DNA from: Pseudomonas sp. PA15(2017)
GTDB lineage: Bacteria > Pseudomonadota > Gammaproteobacteria > Pseudomonadales > Pseudomonadaceae
Reading direction: 5' to 3'
Assembly: GCF_001945395.1 (NCBI RefSeq)
Contig: NZ_MSXV01000058.1
Location: forward strand, 111,706 to 175,705
DNA length: 64,000 bases
Shown: positions 7,684 to 15,955 of the stretch, piece by piece
Numbering within the stretch: position 1 is the stretch's first letter
Layout of the letters: every line of letters starts with the position of its first letter
The notes under the pieces: generated by a model
The model's database searches: none
What the model saw: the letters and a program-made list of their open reading frames with translations, nothing else
Told to the model about the DNA's origin: nothing
Made by a program: the position numbers and the translations under genes

Positions 7684-8733
7684 TCAAACGCTCCGGTTGA
7701 GAAATGCCTCGATCTGCTCCGGGCTCTTGTCCATCAAGGCCTCGGCCATATCGGTGGCGCCTAAGGTCGCCAGCGCTTCGTGCCCGGTTGCAGGACCAAC
7801 CTTGCCGCCCGGGATGTCCGAGAGGCTGGCGGGCACCTGCGGCTTGGCCGCGGCGATGGCTTTCTTGGCTGCCTCCTTCACGCTCTCTGCAGAGGGCGCA
7901 GCGGCTGCCTGAGCTTTCCCAGTTGCTGCCTTGTACGTGTCCAGAAACTCAATGACTTGCTCGGCCGATCCAGTGCCGATCACCGCCTGGTAACCCGGGC
8001 GGGCGAAGCTCGGCTGCGAATCGATCCAGGCCTGCAGCTCCGTGCTCTCCAGAATCGAATCCAGATCAGGGTGTTTGGCATGGATCAGCGCCAGGTGAGC
8101 TTCATGCTCGGTAGTCGCCTGCTTCTGCTGCAGAGGGGCCAGTTGCTGCTGAAGCGCCTGCGCAATCAGCGTCGGAACACTGGTTGCGATCAGCTTCTGC
8201 ACGCCCTTGGCCATCTCCTCGGGGGAGAAATCCCCGAAGATCTCCGGGTCGATACCGGCTTCGATGGCTGCCTCGGCGACAGCCAGGTTCTTGTCGGCAT
8301 CGGTGGGCGCCGCTCCGACGTCCGCCCGTTGCTGCGCTTGTTCCCTCAGCGCGCTCAGTTCCTTCTCAGCCTCTTGCAGCTTCTGCAGCGCTTCCTGCGC
8401 CTTGCCCTCGGCGGCCTGACGGCCTTCCCGCGCCTCCACCAGCCGGTCGTACGGAATGGTGTGCTTGTTGTCCTTTGCCAGGATCACGGCATTGGCCGGA
8501 TCCACCTCGTCCTGAGTGGCAGCCACGGGTTCATTGGGTTTCGGTACGTCGTCGGCAGCCGCTACCGCTTCAGGTGCTGCTGCAGCTTCAGGGGCAACGA
8601 CGGGCGCGCTGCCTTCTTCCGATGACACAGCACCGGTATCGCCCTGTTCCGCCAGCTCGATCAGCTGGGCGGCCTGCTCTGCGGTCAACACACCATCGGG
8701 TGCGTGCTGCTGGATAAACTCGTCTGGTTTCAT
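7684..8733 (-). CDS. Capsid scaffolding protein
   Basis: 349 residues, acidic, alanine/glutamine-rich and largely helical, with a strong coiled coil around residues 105-145 (REGRQAAEGKAQEALQKLQE and on). The C-terminal helix ends EQIEAFLNRSV. Composition and position immediately before the major capsid gene are standard for scaffolds, which direct procapsid assembly and then leave. Here it is separated from the portal gene by the two-gene insertion at 8926-10210, which is unusual. Confidence 0.75.
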   Translation of the reverse strand: MKPDEFIQQHAPDGVLTAEQAAQLIELAEQGDTGAVSSEEGSAPVVAPEAAAAPEAVAAADDVPKPNEPVAATQDEVDPANAVILAKDNKHTIPYDRLVEAREGRQAAEGKAQEALQKLQEAEKELSALREQAQQRADVGAAPTDADKNLAVAEAAIEAGIDPEIFGDFSPEEMAKGVQKLIATSVPTLIAQALQQQLAPLQQKQATTEHEAHLALIHAKHPDLDSILESTELQAWIDSQPSFARPGYQAVIGTGSAEQVIEFLDTYKAATGKAQAAAAPSAESVKEAAKKAIAAAKPQVPASLSDIPGGKVGPATGHEALATLGATDMAEALMDKSPEQIEAFLNRSV

Positions 8734-8860
8734 GCCTGTCCCGCCACATATCGCCGTGGCCGCAAGGGTTCAGCTGATGCAGAGCGCAAGCGCGCCCCGC
8801 GCATCGCCAGGCGCGTGCCTGGCTTGCAAACGAGTGTCTAGGGGGGAGGAAGAAAGGAAA

Positions 8861-8877
8861 AACCCTACAGGGGGTCA
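8861..8877 (-). repeat. 17-bp late-unit repeat, copy 2
   Basis: Plus-strand AACCCTACAGGGGGTCA, identical to the copy at 4210-4226. It sits 128 bp upstream of the scaffold start and downstream of the DUF4062 gene. Confidence 0.7.
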
Positions 8878-8925
8878 ATGATTCTACAGCTCTCGCGGAT
8901 TGCCCATGAGGCCGTAGATTCAAGT

Positions 8926-9762
8926 TCAATCAGGCAGAGTGTCAGCGTACTCGTAGCCCAACGCTGTCACATCGAAAACCTGTCCCTTAGCTCCTTTGGG
9001 CAGAAGGTAACCGGCCTTCACAAGCTCACGTACCGCACCGAACCATTTTGCGGTTTCACGAGGATCATCACCATGTACGAACTGCTTGCCATTCGTTTGC
9101 ACAAGACTGCTACCGATAGCCTCCATGGTCATAACCTTTCCGTAAGCATCTTTCGAAGCCTGCTTGATAAGGATCTTAGCCGCCTCGCTCAAGCCGCGGG
9201 CCACACTTGGTATGCCGACATCTGCCGTCGCTGCTGTAGATACCGGCTGCGCGCCAAGCAGCTCATTGACATGCATACCCAAATGCCGATTGAAGTCTTC
9301 TACGAACTTGGGCTGATCTTCAAACTGATGATACAGACCACGAGACTGACAAGACTTCTTGAAGGTCTGTAGCCGCTCGTATTCCTCCATGTCCACCGAG
9401 CCTAAAGCCACAGGCTGCTCAGAGAAATAGAGCAGCGTGGGCTTTCCCGCCTTAATGTGGCGCTCAATCTCTTCAACCGTGCCACTTTCAAATTCAGCAG
9501 TAGGAGTGCCCAACCGTGTCCAGAATACGCCAACGAGTATGTCTGCCTCTGAGAGGAGAGTCTCGTTGATGATCTGCTGTGCCGGAGCGCCCATATTCGG
9601 CGCTGAGTTAGTTTCCCAGCCCAGAGGGAAAAGTACTGCTTTCCGGTGTTTTGTATTGACCTCGTTCCAGAGATAAGCAGACTGCCTAATTTGTGTCCTT
9701 GCCCAGCCAACATCGCCAGGCGAAGCGATGAACAAGTTGTAAAGCGTCACTCCATAACTCAT
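8926..9762 (-). CDS. DUF4062/TIR-like domain protein with C-terminal winged-helix-like region
   Basis: 278 residues from the ATG at 9762, which has GGAG 9 bases upstream (an ATG at 9777 is the alternative). The N-terminal domain (about 1-165) carries the LFIASPGDV strand-turn, ILVGVFWTRLG, and GTVEEIERHIKAGKPTLLYF, the signature of DUF4062, a TIR-related fold found in many bacterial defence proteins. The C-terminal part (about 185-278) ends FDVTALGYEYADTL, typical of a winged helix. The gene lies between scaffold and portal on the late strand, with about 50% G+C against well over 60% around it. It is best read as an acquired cargo (moron) gene, perhaps an anti-phage or exclusion factor; that function is inference. 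Confidence 0.75.
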   Translation of the reverse strand: MSYGVTLYNLFIASPGDVGWARTQIRQSAYLWNEVNTKHRKAVLFPLGWETNSAPNMGAPAQQIINETLLSEADILVGVFWTRLGTPTAEFESGTVEEIERHIKAGKPTLLYFSEQPVALGSVDMEEYERLQTFKKSCQSRGLYHQFEDQPKFVEDFNRHLGMHVNELLGAQPVSTAATADVGIPSVARGLSEAAKILIKQASKDAYGKVMTMEAIGSSLVQTNGKQFVHGDDPRETAKWFGAVRELVKAGYLLPKGAKGQVFDVTALGYEYADTLPD

Positions 9763-9841
9763 GTTGGCAATCTCCATAACTTATTAGAGCTGCGTAGTAT
9801 CGCCGGTTATCACTGGCTAGTCTGGCAAACTACGCGTGCGT

Positions 9842-10210
9842 TCAGCGATTTGCTTCAATCACTTGGTTGTAGGCACGGATAAAAAACGCCTCACGATCAC
9901 TCACGTCCTCACCGCACAGCTCAGCCATCTCAAAAAAACCATTTCCAGGAAACTGGTCACCGTTCTTATGGACTACGAGAACTGTTAGGAAGCCACGCCC
10001 GAGTTCGTGAGTTTTTCGCGATATTTCATCAAGCATCACACTGAGACGGCGATCATTGGGTTCGATGGCAAGCGGCAGCTGGGCAACAAGATCGGTGTAG
10101 CTGATGAACTGGTTGCCGCGACGCTTGGCCCTGGCTGAGATGATCTCTTCAGCAACATCACGCGCACGAACCCAATCACTGGCTGGAAACCCTTGAATCA
10201 TTCCGGTCAT
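9842..10210 (-). CDS. Small protein with conserved GFFEMA motif, partner of the DUF4062 gene
   Basis: 122 residues, start ATG at 10210 preceded by AAGGAG. The middle has LDEISRKTHELGRGFLTVLVVHK followed by GNGFFEMAELCG, a pattern seen in small stand-alone proteins scattered in bacterial genomes, often near mobile or defence genes; no biochemical function is known to me. It is 63 bp upstream of the DUF4062 start, on the same strand, with the same lowered G+C. The two genes look like one imported unit interrupting the portal-scaffold order. Confidence 0.65.
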   Translation of the reverse strand: MTGMIQGFPASDWVRARDVAEEIISARAKRRGNQFISYTDLVAQLPLAIEPNDRRLSVMLDEISRKTHELGRGFLTVLVVHKNGDQFPGNGFFEMAELCGEDVSDREAFFIRAYNQVIEANR

Positions 10211-10256
10211 ACCATCGCTCCTTGAAAGAGCTAGCAGAATGCCACTTTGAAACTAA

Positions 10257-12548
10257 TCAGCCAAGGTTGTCCTCCGTCCTAGCGGTTTCAATTCCTTGCA
10301 TGCCAGTCCCAGGCTCTGCCGGCACCGGCGGATGCGCGGGGCTGGTGTTCTCCCGCACCTGGGTCAGGTCATCGGCGCCCTGCCCCTGAATGTAGGGCGA
10401 TTTGATGTTCATCGCTGCGGTCGCCTCAGCAGTCGGGAAATCCGGATCATCGCCGGCTTTGCGCACATAACCTGCCCCTTTCATGATCTCGTCGGCCACC
10501 GGCGCGATCATTGGCATCTGCGCGACCTGCACTCCCGCCTGCATGGCCGCGTAAGCCGCCTGCACACCTAGCTGTACCGACTGAGCGCGGATCTGCTCGA
10601 TCTCTGCATCCGACTTGCGTTCTTTGATATCGATCTCGCGCATCTTCGCCTCGGTGCCAGAACGTGCCAGGGCGTCCTGCACCTCCTTCTTGATGCGCTG
10701 CTCGATCTGCTCGGGGCTTTCCTGCTGGCTCGCCGCGCGAATCGCCTCGACCACATCGCGCCTGAACGGCACATCCATGAGGCTGACCAGGAACGGCAGC
10801 ACGGCGGCCTGGTACTGCGGCGGCAGCGACTTGACCGCCTCGGAGAGCGCCGACAGCTGCTGGCCACGGTAGCTGTTGGTGCTCGGCACATCCTCGAGCG
10901 CGACCTTCAGGCGAGTACGCTGCAGGTCGTTCGAGAGGTACGTGTAGCCCGCTGGGTCTTGCTCAGGCTTGTTGATAACCACCACACGGTCTTCGCGCAC
11001 GGCGTCACCCTCGATCACGATCTCGTGCGGCTTGTCGCCCAGGTCCTCGACAATCATCGACAGCAGGATCTCGCCCACCATCATCCGTCCGGCGCGGAAG
11101 TTGTCCATCACCCTGCCCAGGCTCTGGTTGCTCTGCTCGATCTGCATCTGCTCCTGGCGGCCGCTGGTGGCGGTGCCTTCCTTGCCCATGAATCCGGTGG
11201 TGACAGCGGACACACGCTGAATGGCCGACCGGTTGTCCTGCATCATCTGGAACTGCTGCTGGTTGAGCTGGAAGTCACGGTGTACCTCGAAGCGCGCGCC
11301 CGGCTTGGCCATAGCCACTGGGTCCAGGACGATATCGGCATCTACTCGCGCTACCTGCTGGCGGAACTGCGCATCCGTCATGTCGACGGCGCCCTTGGTC
11401 CGCTCGGTGCGCACCGATGCCATACCCCAACGCAGTTTGCTGATGCCGCTATTCAGGCTGTCCTGCGGGTAGATCATGCCGCGCACGTAGCCATAGGGCA
11501 CGTTGGTGCTGTCCTCACGGAAGCCCCAGAATGGCACGTAGGGGATGTGCCGGTGGCTGTATGGCGTCGGGCCATCGTGCAGCCGGTGTGGCCCGAGCCA
11601 GTAGCTGCGGCGCACACGGGCAACGACCGCGCGGCTGTATTGCGACATACCGCTGGCCAGCGCCACCTGGTGGGCGATGTTGCTCTCGTCATACTCGACC
11701 ACGCGGCCATCCGGGGCGGTGATCACGCCCACATCGACCCAGCGCCGGTACCAGACTTCAGCCAGGCACACCTCTTTCGAGGTCGGGTTGTACCAGCGCT
11801 CCTCTTGCACGCTCCATGCACGGGCTTCTGCCCAGGCATTGTGCAGCCCGGTCGATGCGCCACCGTCGTGGTTGCCGATCGGGTCATCCATCCACCAGCT
11901 AGAGCCATGGCGGCCGACAGCCATGATCAGCTCTTTGTGGTCAGGGAACACGCGGGCAATACGGTCAGGGCGTAACCAGCGCTGGCGGCGAACCCAGCGC
12001 GCATCACTAAGGTCGCGCTCTTGCGCGCTGAAGTCCCAATGGATTTCGTTGCGGTGCACACTGCCGCAGCGATACGGGAACTTGAACGGGTCGCTCTCGC
12101 GTGAAACCTCTACCCAGCCCAGGCCGATCGATATCTGCGGCCGGAACGCATCGCTGCACGCCGCGTCGGCCTTGCTGTGGCGCTCGGCCTGGTTCAGGCG
12201 GTAGTTCAGCGCATCAGCAACGTCTTGGCCGCCAACCTCACCATCTGGGGTCACACGCCAATCTGTACGCGTCTCAGCCTCATAGCCCTGAATGGACAGC
12301 AGCGCCGGACCGATCAGATCCTCGACCGCCGGCGGAATGCCAAGGGCGCGCTGACGGGCCAGCAGGTCGCTGTCGAGCTGGTTGCCATCGGCATAATCCA
12401 TCTCCTTGTCGGCCGTGCTGCGCCATTTCGGCTGTTCCTCGATCTCGTGCATGATCTCCGAGTACTCATCCAGGGTCAGAGCCAACTCATCCTCCGGCTG
12501 CTCGCCCTGCTGCAGGTCATCGACATATTTGATCGCGGTAGCGTCCAT
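10257..12548 (-). CDS. Portal protein, P22-like
   Basis: 763 residues from the ATG at 12548 (AGGA 9 bases upstream; a TTG at 12563 overlapping the terminase stop is less likely). Landmarks of the P22-type portal are LLARQRALGIPPAVEDLIGP, the HWDFSAQERDLSDARWVRR block, PYVPFWGFREDSTNVPYGYV and the NQQQFQMMQDNRSAIQRVSA helix. The C-terminal third is a long charged coil, as in P22 gp1. Twelve copies form the DNA entry ring at one capsid vertex and dock the terminase. Length is typical for the family. Confidence 0.85.
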   Translation of the reverse strand: MDATAIKYVDDLQQGEQPEDELALTLDEYSEIMHEIEEQPKWRSTADKEMDYADGNQLDSDLLARQRALGIPPAVEDLIGPALLSIQGYEAETRTDWRVTPDGEVGGQDVADALNYRLNQAERHSKADAACSDAFRPQISIGLGWVEVSRESDPFKFPYRCGSVHRNEIHWDFSAQERDLSDARWVRRQRWLRPDRIARVFPDHKELIMAVGRHGSSWWMDDPIGNHDGGASTGLHNAWAEARAWSVQEERWYNPTSKEVCLAEVWYRRWVDVGVITAPDGRVVEYDESNIAHQVALASGMSQYSRAVVARVRRSYWLGPHRLHDGPTPYSHRHIPYVPFWGFREDSTNVPYGYVRGMIYPQDSLNSGISKLRWGMASVRTERTKGAVDMTDAQFRQQVARVDADIVLDPVAMAKPGARFEVHRDFQLNQQQFQMMQDNRSAIQRVSAVTTGFMGKEGTATSGRQEQMQIEQSNQSLGRVMDNFRAGRMMVGEILLSMIVEDLGDKPHEIVIEGDAVREDRVVVINKPEQDPAGYTYLSNDLQRTRLKVALEDVPSTNSYRGQQLSALSEAVKSLPPQYQAAVLPFLVSLMDVPFRRDVVEAIRAASQQESPEQIEQRIKKEVQDALARSGTEAKMREIDIKERKSDAEIEQIRAQSVQLGVQAAYAAMQAGVQVAQMPMIAPVADEIMKGAGYVRKAGDDPDFPTAEATAAMNIKSPYIQGQGADDLTQVRENTSPAHPPVPAEPGTGMQGIETARTEDNLG

Positions 12549-12559
12549 CTGGTGATTCC

Positions 12560-14179
12560 TCAAGTGCGCCAGTCAGGCGCTGGGGCTTCGTTGTACGTGC
12601 GCTGGCCCGGTATGTGGCCCAGCATTTCCAGCTCCTTGGCCTGCGCCCACTGCCGGAAGGCGTCTGCGCCCTCGCTGCAGCCGTTGGCCTTGTTCGGAGC
12701 GTTGTCGAGAAAGCGGTTTTCGGAGCGGCTGAACTTCTTCTTGTAGTTCTCCAGCCTGTTGATGCCTTCGGCGCATCGATCCTCGTCGATGTAGCAACCC
12801 TTCATGTGCTTGCGGGTCTGCTGGATGCCGGTGATCAGCTCGGTGATGCGCGGCAAAACCACGAAGGTGTGGCCCGGCAGCAGCTCCTCGAGCATTTCCA
12901 GCACGCTGCGGTTGTAGTCGCCCAGGCGCTTGTGCGCGGCGTCGTGTGGCAGGAAGTGCACGCCGTACAGGTAGCCGCGATCCTTCAGCTCCTGGGCGTA
13001 GTGGCGTAGATCCTTGCCGTGCTCCTCGTAGTAGTCGACGAATCTGTCCTCACCGCGCAGCTCCTGCTGGAACCAGATCGCGCATCCGTCGCTATTGCCG
13101 ATATCCCAGAAGGTGTTTACCGGCAGATCCAGGACGGGAACACGGGTAATACCACCGCGCTTGCGCAGATCGGCCATGTTCTCGGCGTAGTAGTTGCCTT
13201 CGGTGCTGACCTGGAACGCTTCGTCTGGCGTGCCGGGGTATTCCTGCCACATGCGTTCTTCCTTGCCCGGGAAGTCGGCGTGCTTCGTGGCCACGTACCA
13301 GGCACGCTGGTCGGGGTCGATTTTGCAGTCCATAAGCTTTTCGAGCTTGTCGAAGTACTTGTGCTCGTCGTGGCTGATCGACACCGTGCGGCTCGGCAGG
13401 CGGTAATTCGGCTCCTGCCACCAGGCGTAGAAGTGGAACCGGTAATCCTTCGGCGTCAGGATCTTCTTGTCCCGGTGCTGCCGCTCGGCGACCTGCACCA
13501 TGTTGAAGAACTCACCCTCGCGGCCTTCGGCAGTACTCTCGATCACCAGCACGCCATTGGTGGGCACAGCCGGGATGGAGCCGGTCACCACTTCCTGCGC
13601 CTTGTCAGGGAATTTGGCGCAGATTTTCCCGAACTCGGAGACGTGCAGCCGGTGGATGGTGCCGGAGCGCATCGAGGTAGCGACGCGCACACTGCTGTTG
13701 TTGTGCGCGAAAAGCAGCTCGATGGCACTGTCACGGGCCAGCGGAAAGCGCTCGCGGATCTCGTCGGGCAGGTTCTCGTACGCGAATTTCACCTTGTCGC
13801 GGAAGATCGCCTCGGCTGCCTCGCGATCCTGGGCGATGATCCCGCAGCGCTGGTTGCCGTTGAACAGGGCGTGGTCCAGCCACAGGATGGCGATCAGCGT
13901 GGTGAAACCGAGCTGACGGGCCTTGAGGATCAGGTTGCGATGCCACAGCCGTGTGAGGAATCGCTTCTGCGCCCTGTTCGGCGAGAACGGCATCACGAAG
14001 GTTTCTCCCTGCTCAACGATGTTTCCATCCTCGTCGAGCTTGTCGTCGCCCTTGATCATGATCTTGTACAGGCAGCCGGAGAAGATCCGCCACTCAGGAT
14101 CAGCCAGGCACTTGGCCAACTCCTCGGCATTCGTGGGGAGCGGCTGCAGCGGCTGGTCGTGCACCACACGCATGGCCAT
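12560..14179 (-). CDS. Terminase large subunit
   Basis: 539 residues. The ATPase domain has the deviant P-loop KARQLGFTTLIA and Walker B-like VLVIESTAEGREGEFF, forms common in one terminase group. The nuclease half shows TFWDIGNSDGCAIWFQ and GVHFLPHDAAHKRLGDYNRS with conserved acidic residues of the RNase H-like fold. It packages DNA into the procapsid and cuts concatemers. The gene begins 2 bp after the small subunit stop and ends next to the portal gene. Confidence 0.9.
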   Translation of the reverse strand: MAMRVVHDQPLQPLPTNAEELAKCLADPEWRIFSGCLYKIMIKGDDKLDEDGNIVEQGETFVMPFSPNRAQKRFLTRLWHRNLILKARQLGFTTLIAILWLDHALFNGNQRCGIIAQDREAAEAIFRDKVKFAYENLPDEIRERFPLARDSAIELLFAHNNSSVRVATSMRSGTIHRLHVSEFGKICAKFPDKAQEVVTGSIPAVPTNGVLVIESTAEGREGEFFNMVQVAERQHRDKKILTPKDYRFHFYAWWQEPNYRLPSRTVSISHDEHKYFDKLEKLMDCKIDPDQRAWYVATKHADFPGKEERMWQEYPGTPDEAFQVSTEGNYYAENMADLRKRGGITRVPVLDLPVNTFWDIGNSDGCAIWFQQELRGEDRFVDYYEEHGKDLRHYAQELKDRGYLYGVHFLPHDAAHKRLGDYNRSVLEMLEELLPGHTFVVLPRITELITGIQQTRKHMKGCYIDEDRCAEGINRLENYKKKFSRSENRFLDNAPNKANGCSEGADAFRQWAQAKELEMLGHIPGQRTYNEAPAPDWRT

Positions 14180-14181
14180 GC

Positions 14182-15027
14182 TCAGTCCTCACCATGCTCG
14201 GGGTCGTGCTTCACCGGCTTGAAGCCATTGGAGTTCCCGTTTGCAATGGTGTGCAGCAGGCTCGCCAGAGGGTCCACGCGCTGCTGATTGTCCTTTTCGT
14301 ACAGGCCAAGGTGCTTGAACAGCTTCTCCATAGCCGCATCCTTGCTGTGCATCTGGATCTCGATGCCGAACTTCGTCTGCTTCACGCCGGCGAACAGCGA
14401 TGCAGCTCCGCGGGAGAGCTTGCGCGTGTCCTTCAGCACCACGCGCGGGTAGCCATGGCCACCGCACTCCGGGCAGTTGGCATGTGGCTCGCGGTTGGAA
14501 TCGAAGCCGACGCCGCCATCCTCGGGGAAGGCATCAGGGTCTTCGCCTTCAGACACCCAGAGCGCGTATGCGTAGTCGCGCTCGATCTGTGTGCGCTGCC
14601 GCAGGTGTCCATCACCATGGCAATGGCGGCAGCACACCACGATCAGCTCGGTCAGTTCGCGAGCATCAGCCGTGACCTGATTCCACGCCTCGCGCAGCAC
14701 ACGGTCAGCAGTGATCTCAGTGCGTTCCTGTTGCTTCCGCCTCGCATCAGCGATCGCAGCCTGGATATTAGGTTTCGTAAGGTTCTCGCAGCCTACGACT
14801 CCTGCAGTCTTTGCACTGTACCCAGCACGAATAGCTGCCTGGGTTGCGTTCAGGTCTACCAGGTACTCCTCAACAAAACGCACCTGCAGAGCGGTAAGCA
14901 CCACCTCTGCGTTGTGCACCTTCACGGTATTTCGAGCACGAGCAGACGAGCCGGCGGCCTTCTTGGCTACCGGCTTACTTGGGGTCTTCTTGGGGGTGGG
15001 CTTGGAGCCCGGAGATTCTTTGGCCAT
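14182..15027 (-). CDS. Terminase small subunit
   Basis: 281 residues. After a basic Lys/Pro/Ala N-terminal tail comes the helix-turn-helix region FVEEYLVDLNATQAAIRAGY, standard for terminase small subunits that recognise the packaging site. Residues about 130-200 carry two CxxCxGxG-like motifs (CRHCHGDGH and CPECGGHG) that would bind zinc, an uncommon addition. It is the first gene of the packaging operon; a copy of the 17-bp repeat lies 36 bp upstream. Confidence 0.85.
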   Translation of the reverse strand: MAKESPGSKPTPKKTPSKPVAKKAAGSSARARNTVKVHNAEVVLTALQVRFVEEYLVDLNATQAAIRAGYSAKTAGVVGCENLTKPNIQAAIADARRKQQERTEITADRVLREAWNQVTADARELTELIVVCCRHCHGDGHLRQRTQIERDYAYALWVSEGEDPDAFPEDGGVGFDSNREPHANCPECGGHGYPRVVLKDTRKLSRGAASLFAGVKQTKFGIEIQMHSKDAAMEKLFKHLGLYEKDNQQRVDPLASLLHTIANGNSNGFKPVKHDPEHGED

Positions 15028-15062
15028 GCCCGGAGTTTTTCCGGGTGGCCTGGGGAGTGTCG

Positions 15063-15079
15063 AACCCTACAAGGGGTCA
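15063..15079 (-). repeat. 17-bp late-unit repeat, copy 3
   Basis: Plus-strand AACCCTACAAGGGGTCA; differs from the other two copies by one base. It provides the stop codon of the gene at 15067-15357 and lies 36 bp upstream of the small terminase start. Confidence 0.7.
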
Positions 15080-15357
15080 ACACCTACGTGGGCGCGGTAG
15101 TTTTTGATAAGCGTCCCAAGCACGTCATAGTCGCCGAACACGTAAACATCATATTCCGCATATTTTTCGCCCCGGAGTGGCACTCTACGGTAGGTGTAGA
15201 TCTGCTGGGTCTCACTCACCGAGAAGGCGGACTCGGAAAAATTTGGCACTCCGCATTTACGCATCGGCACAGCCTGAAGGCTTGGCTGGCCAGGCATCAC
15301 ACTCATGCGCATTCCGTCACATGGACCGCCTATGAGCAGAACTTCTACTGTTTCCAT
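15067..15357 (-). CDS. Small phage protein of unknown function
   Basis: 96 residues from the ATG at 15357, preceded by AAGGAG at good spacing. The start METVEVLLIGGPCDGMRMSV and the YTYRRVPLRGEKYAEYDVYV block are typical of short phage proteins found just before terminase genes; the family function is unknown. The last codons fall in copy 3 of the 17-bp repeat. Confidence 0.6.
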   Translation of the reverse strand: METVEVLLIGGPCDGMRMSVMPGQPSLQAVPMRKCGVPNFSESAFSVSETQQIYTYRRVPLRGEKYAEYDVYVFGDYDVLGTLIKNYRAHVGVDPL

Positions 15358-15368
15358 TGCTGACTCCT

Positions 15369-15863
15369 TCACACGTCCGGCTGGCTCTGCCCTGGACCGG
15401 TTACCACGTCCTGGCCGGCTGATACGCCGTCGCCAGCACGACACAATATCCGTTCAAGGCGATTCAAGCGAGAGTTGAGCGTTCCGGACATCAGCGCCGC
15501 GTGATGTCCCAGCTCGATTGTTGCCGACTGCATCGTCACCCCGGCGAACAGATTCGCCAGCATTCGATCCTCCCGGGGTGTCAGCGTTAAAACGTCATCG
15601 CCGATGTCGATCTTCACCGTGCCGTCGGGCAGGATGGTCTTGCTGATCTGGCGCGCTGGCGGGTGCTGCTCCACCGGCACGTAGATTCCACGCTGCACCC
15701 GGGCGACCAGTCCATCAGCTACCAGCGACTTGAGCCGGTCATCAACCACCGCCACCTTCAGGCCGGTGACGTCGGACAAAGCCTCACGCGTGACTATCTG
15801 CTCCTGCGCATGCAGATCCTGCAGCGCCTCCAGCACAATCTGTGTCGACGATGTGCGCTTCAT
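15369..15863 (-). CDS. Winged-helix DNA-binding protein, candidate late regulator
   Basis: 164 residues from the ATG at 15863, which has a strong GGGGAGGGGAGC upstream; an ATG at 15884, overlapping the stop of a 24-codon frame, is the alternative. Residues 1-65 form a winged helix (STQIVLEALQDLHAQEQIVT, then LSDVTGLKVAVVDDRLKSLV). The C-terminal half has TLTPREDRMLANLF and a helical end. It occupies the place between replication genes and terminase where lambdoid phages keep their late-gene activator or antiterminator, so it may be that factor. No Q-family motif is seen. Confidence 0.55.
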   Translation of the reverse strand: MKRTSSTQIVLEALQDLHAQEQIVTREALSDVTGLKVAVVDDRLKSLVADGLVARVQRGIYVPVEQHPPARQISKTILPDGTVKIDIGDDVLTLTPREDRMLANLFAGVTMQSATIELGHHAALMSGTLNSRLNRLERILCRAGDGVSAGQDVVTGPGQSQPDV

Positions 15864-15880
15864 GCTCCCCTCCCCCTTGT

Positions 15881-15955
15881 TCATCGAATCAGCCCCTGCT
15901 CGCGCAGGATCCGGTACTGCTCGGCCAGCCAGGCCTGAAAAATTGGATCGTTCAC
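15881..15955 (-). CDS. Possible 24-residue overlapping small protein
   Basis: GTG-started frame of 24 codons (begins VNDPIFQAWLAEQYRILREQ). Its GTG overlaps the ninG stop (GTGA) and its stop overlaps a downstream ATG (ATGA), so it could work in translational coupling between ninG and the winged-helix gene. The overlap pattern is what supports it; there is no homology evidence. Confidence 0.35.
   Translation of the reverse strand: MNDPIFQAWLAEQYRILREQGLIR

Noticed and set aside
12560..14179. Broken P-loop in the large terminase (RQLGFTT) as a sign of inactivation
   Set aside because: This P-loop form with a shifted lysine is common in functional terminases of this group.
10959..14287. Long plus-strand frames opposite the portal and large terminase
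   Set aside because: Same GC-bias artefact; the minus-strand products are clear portal and terminase proteins.
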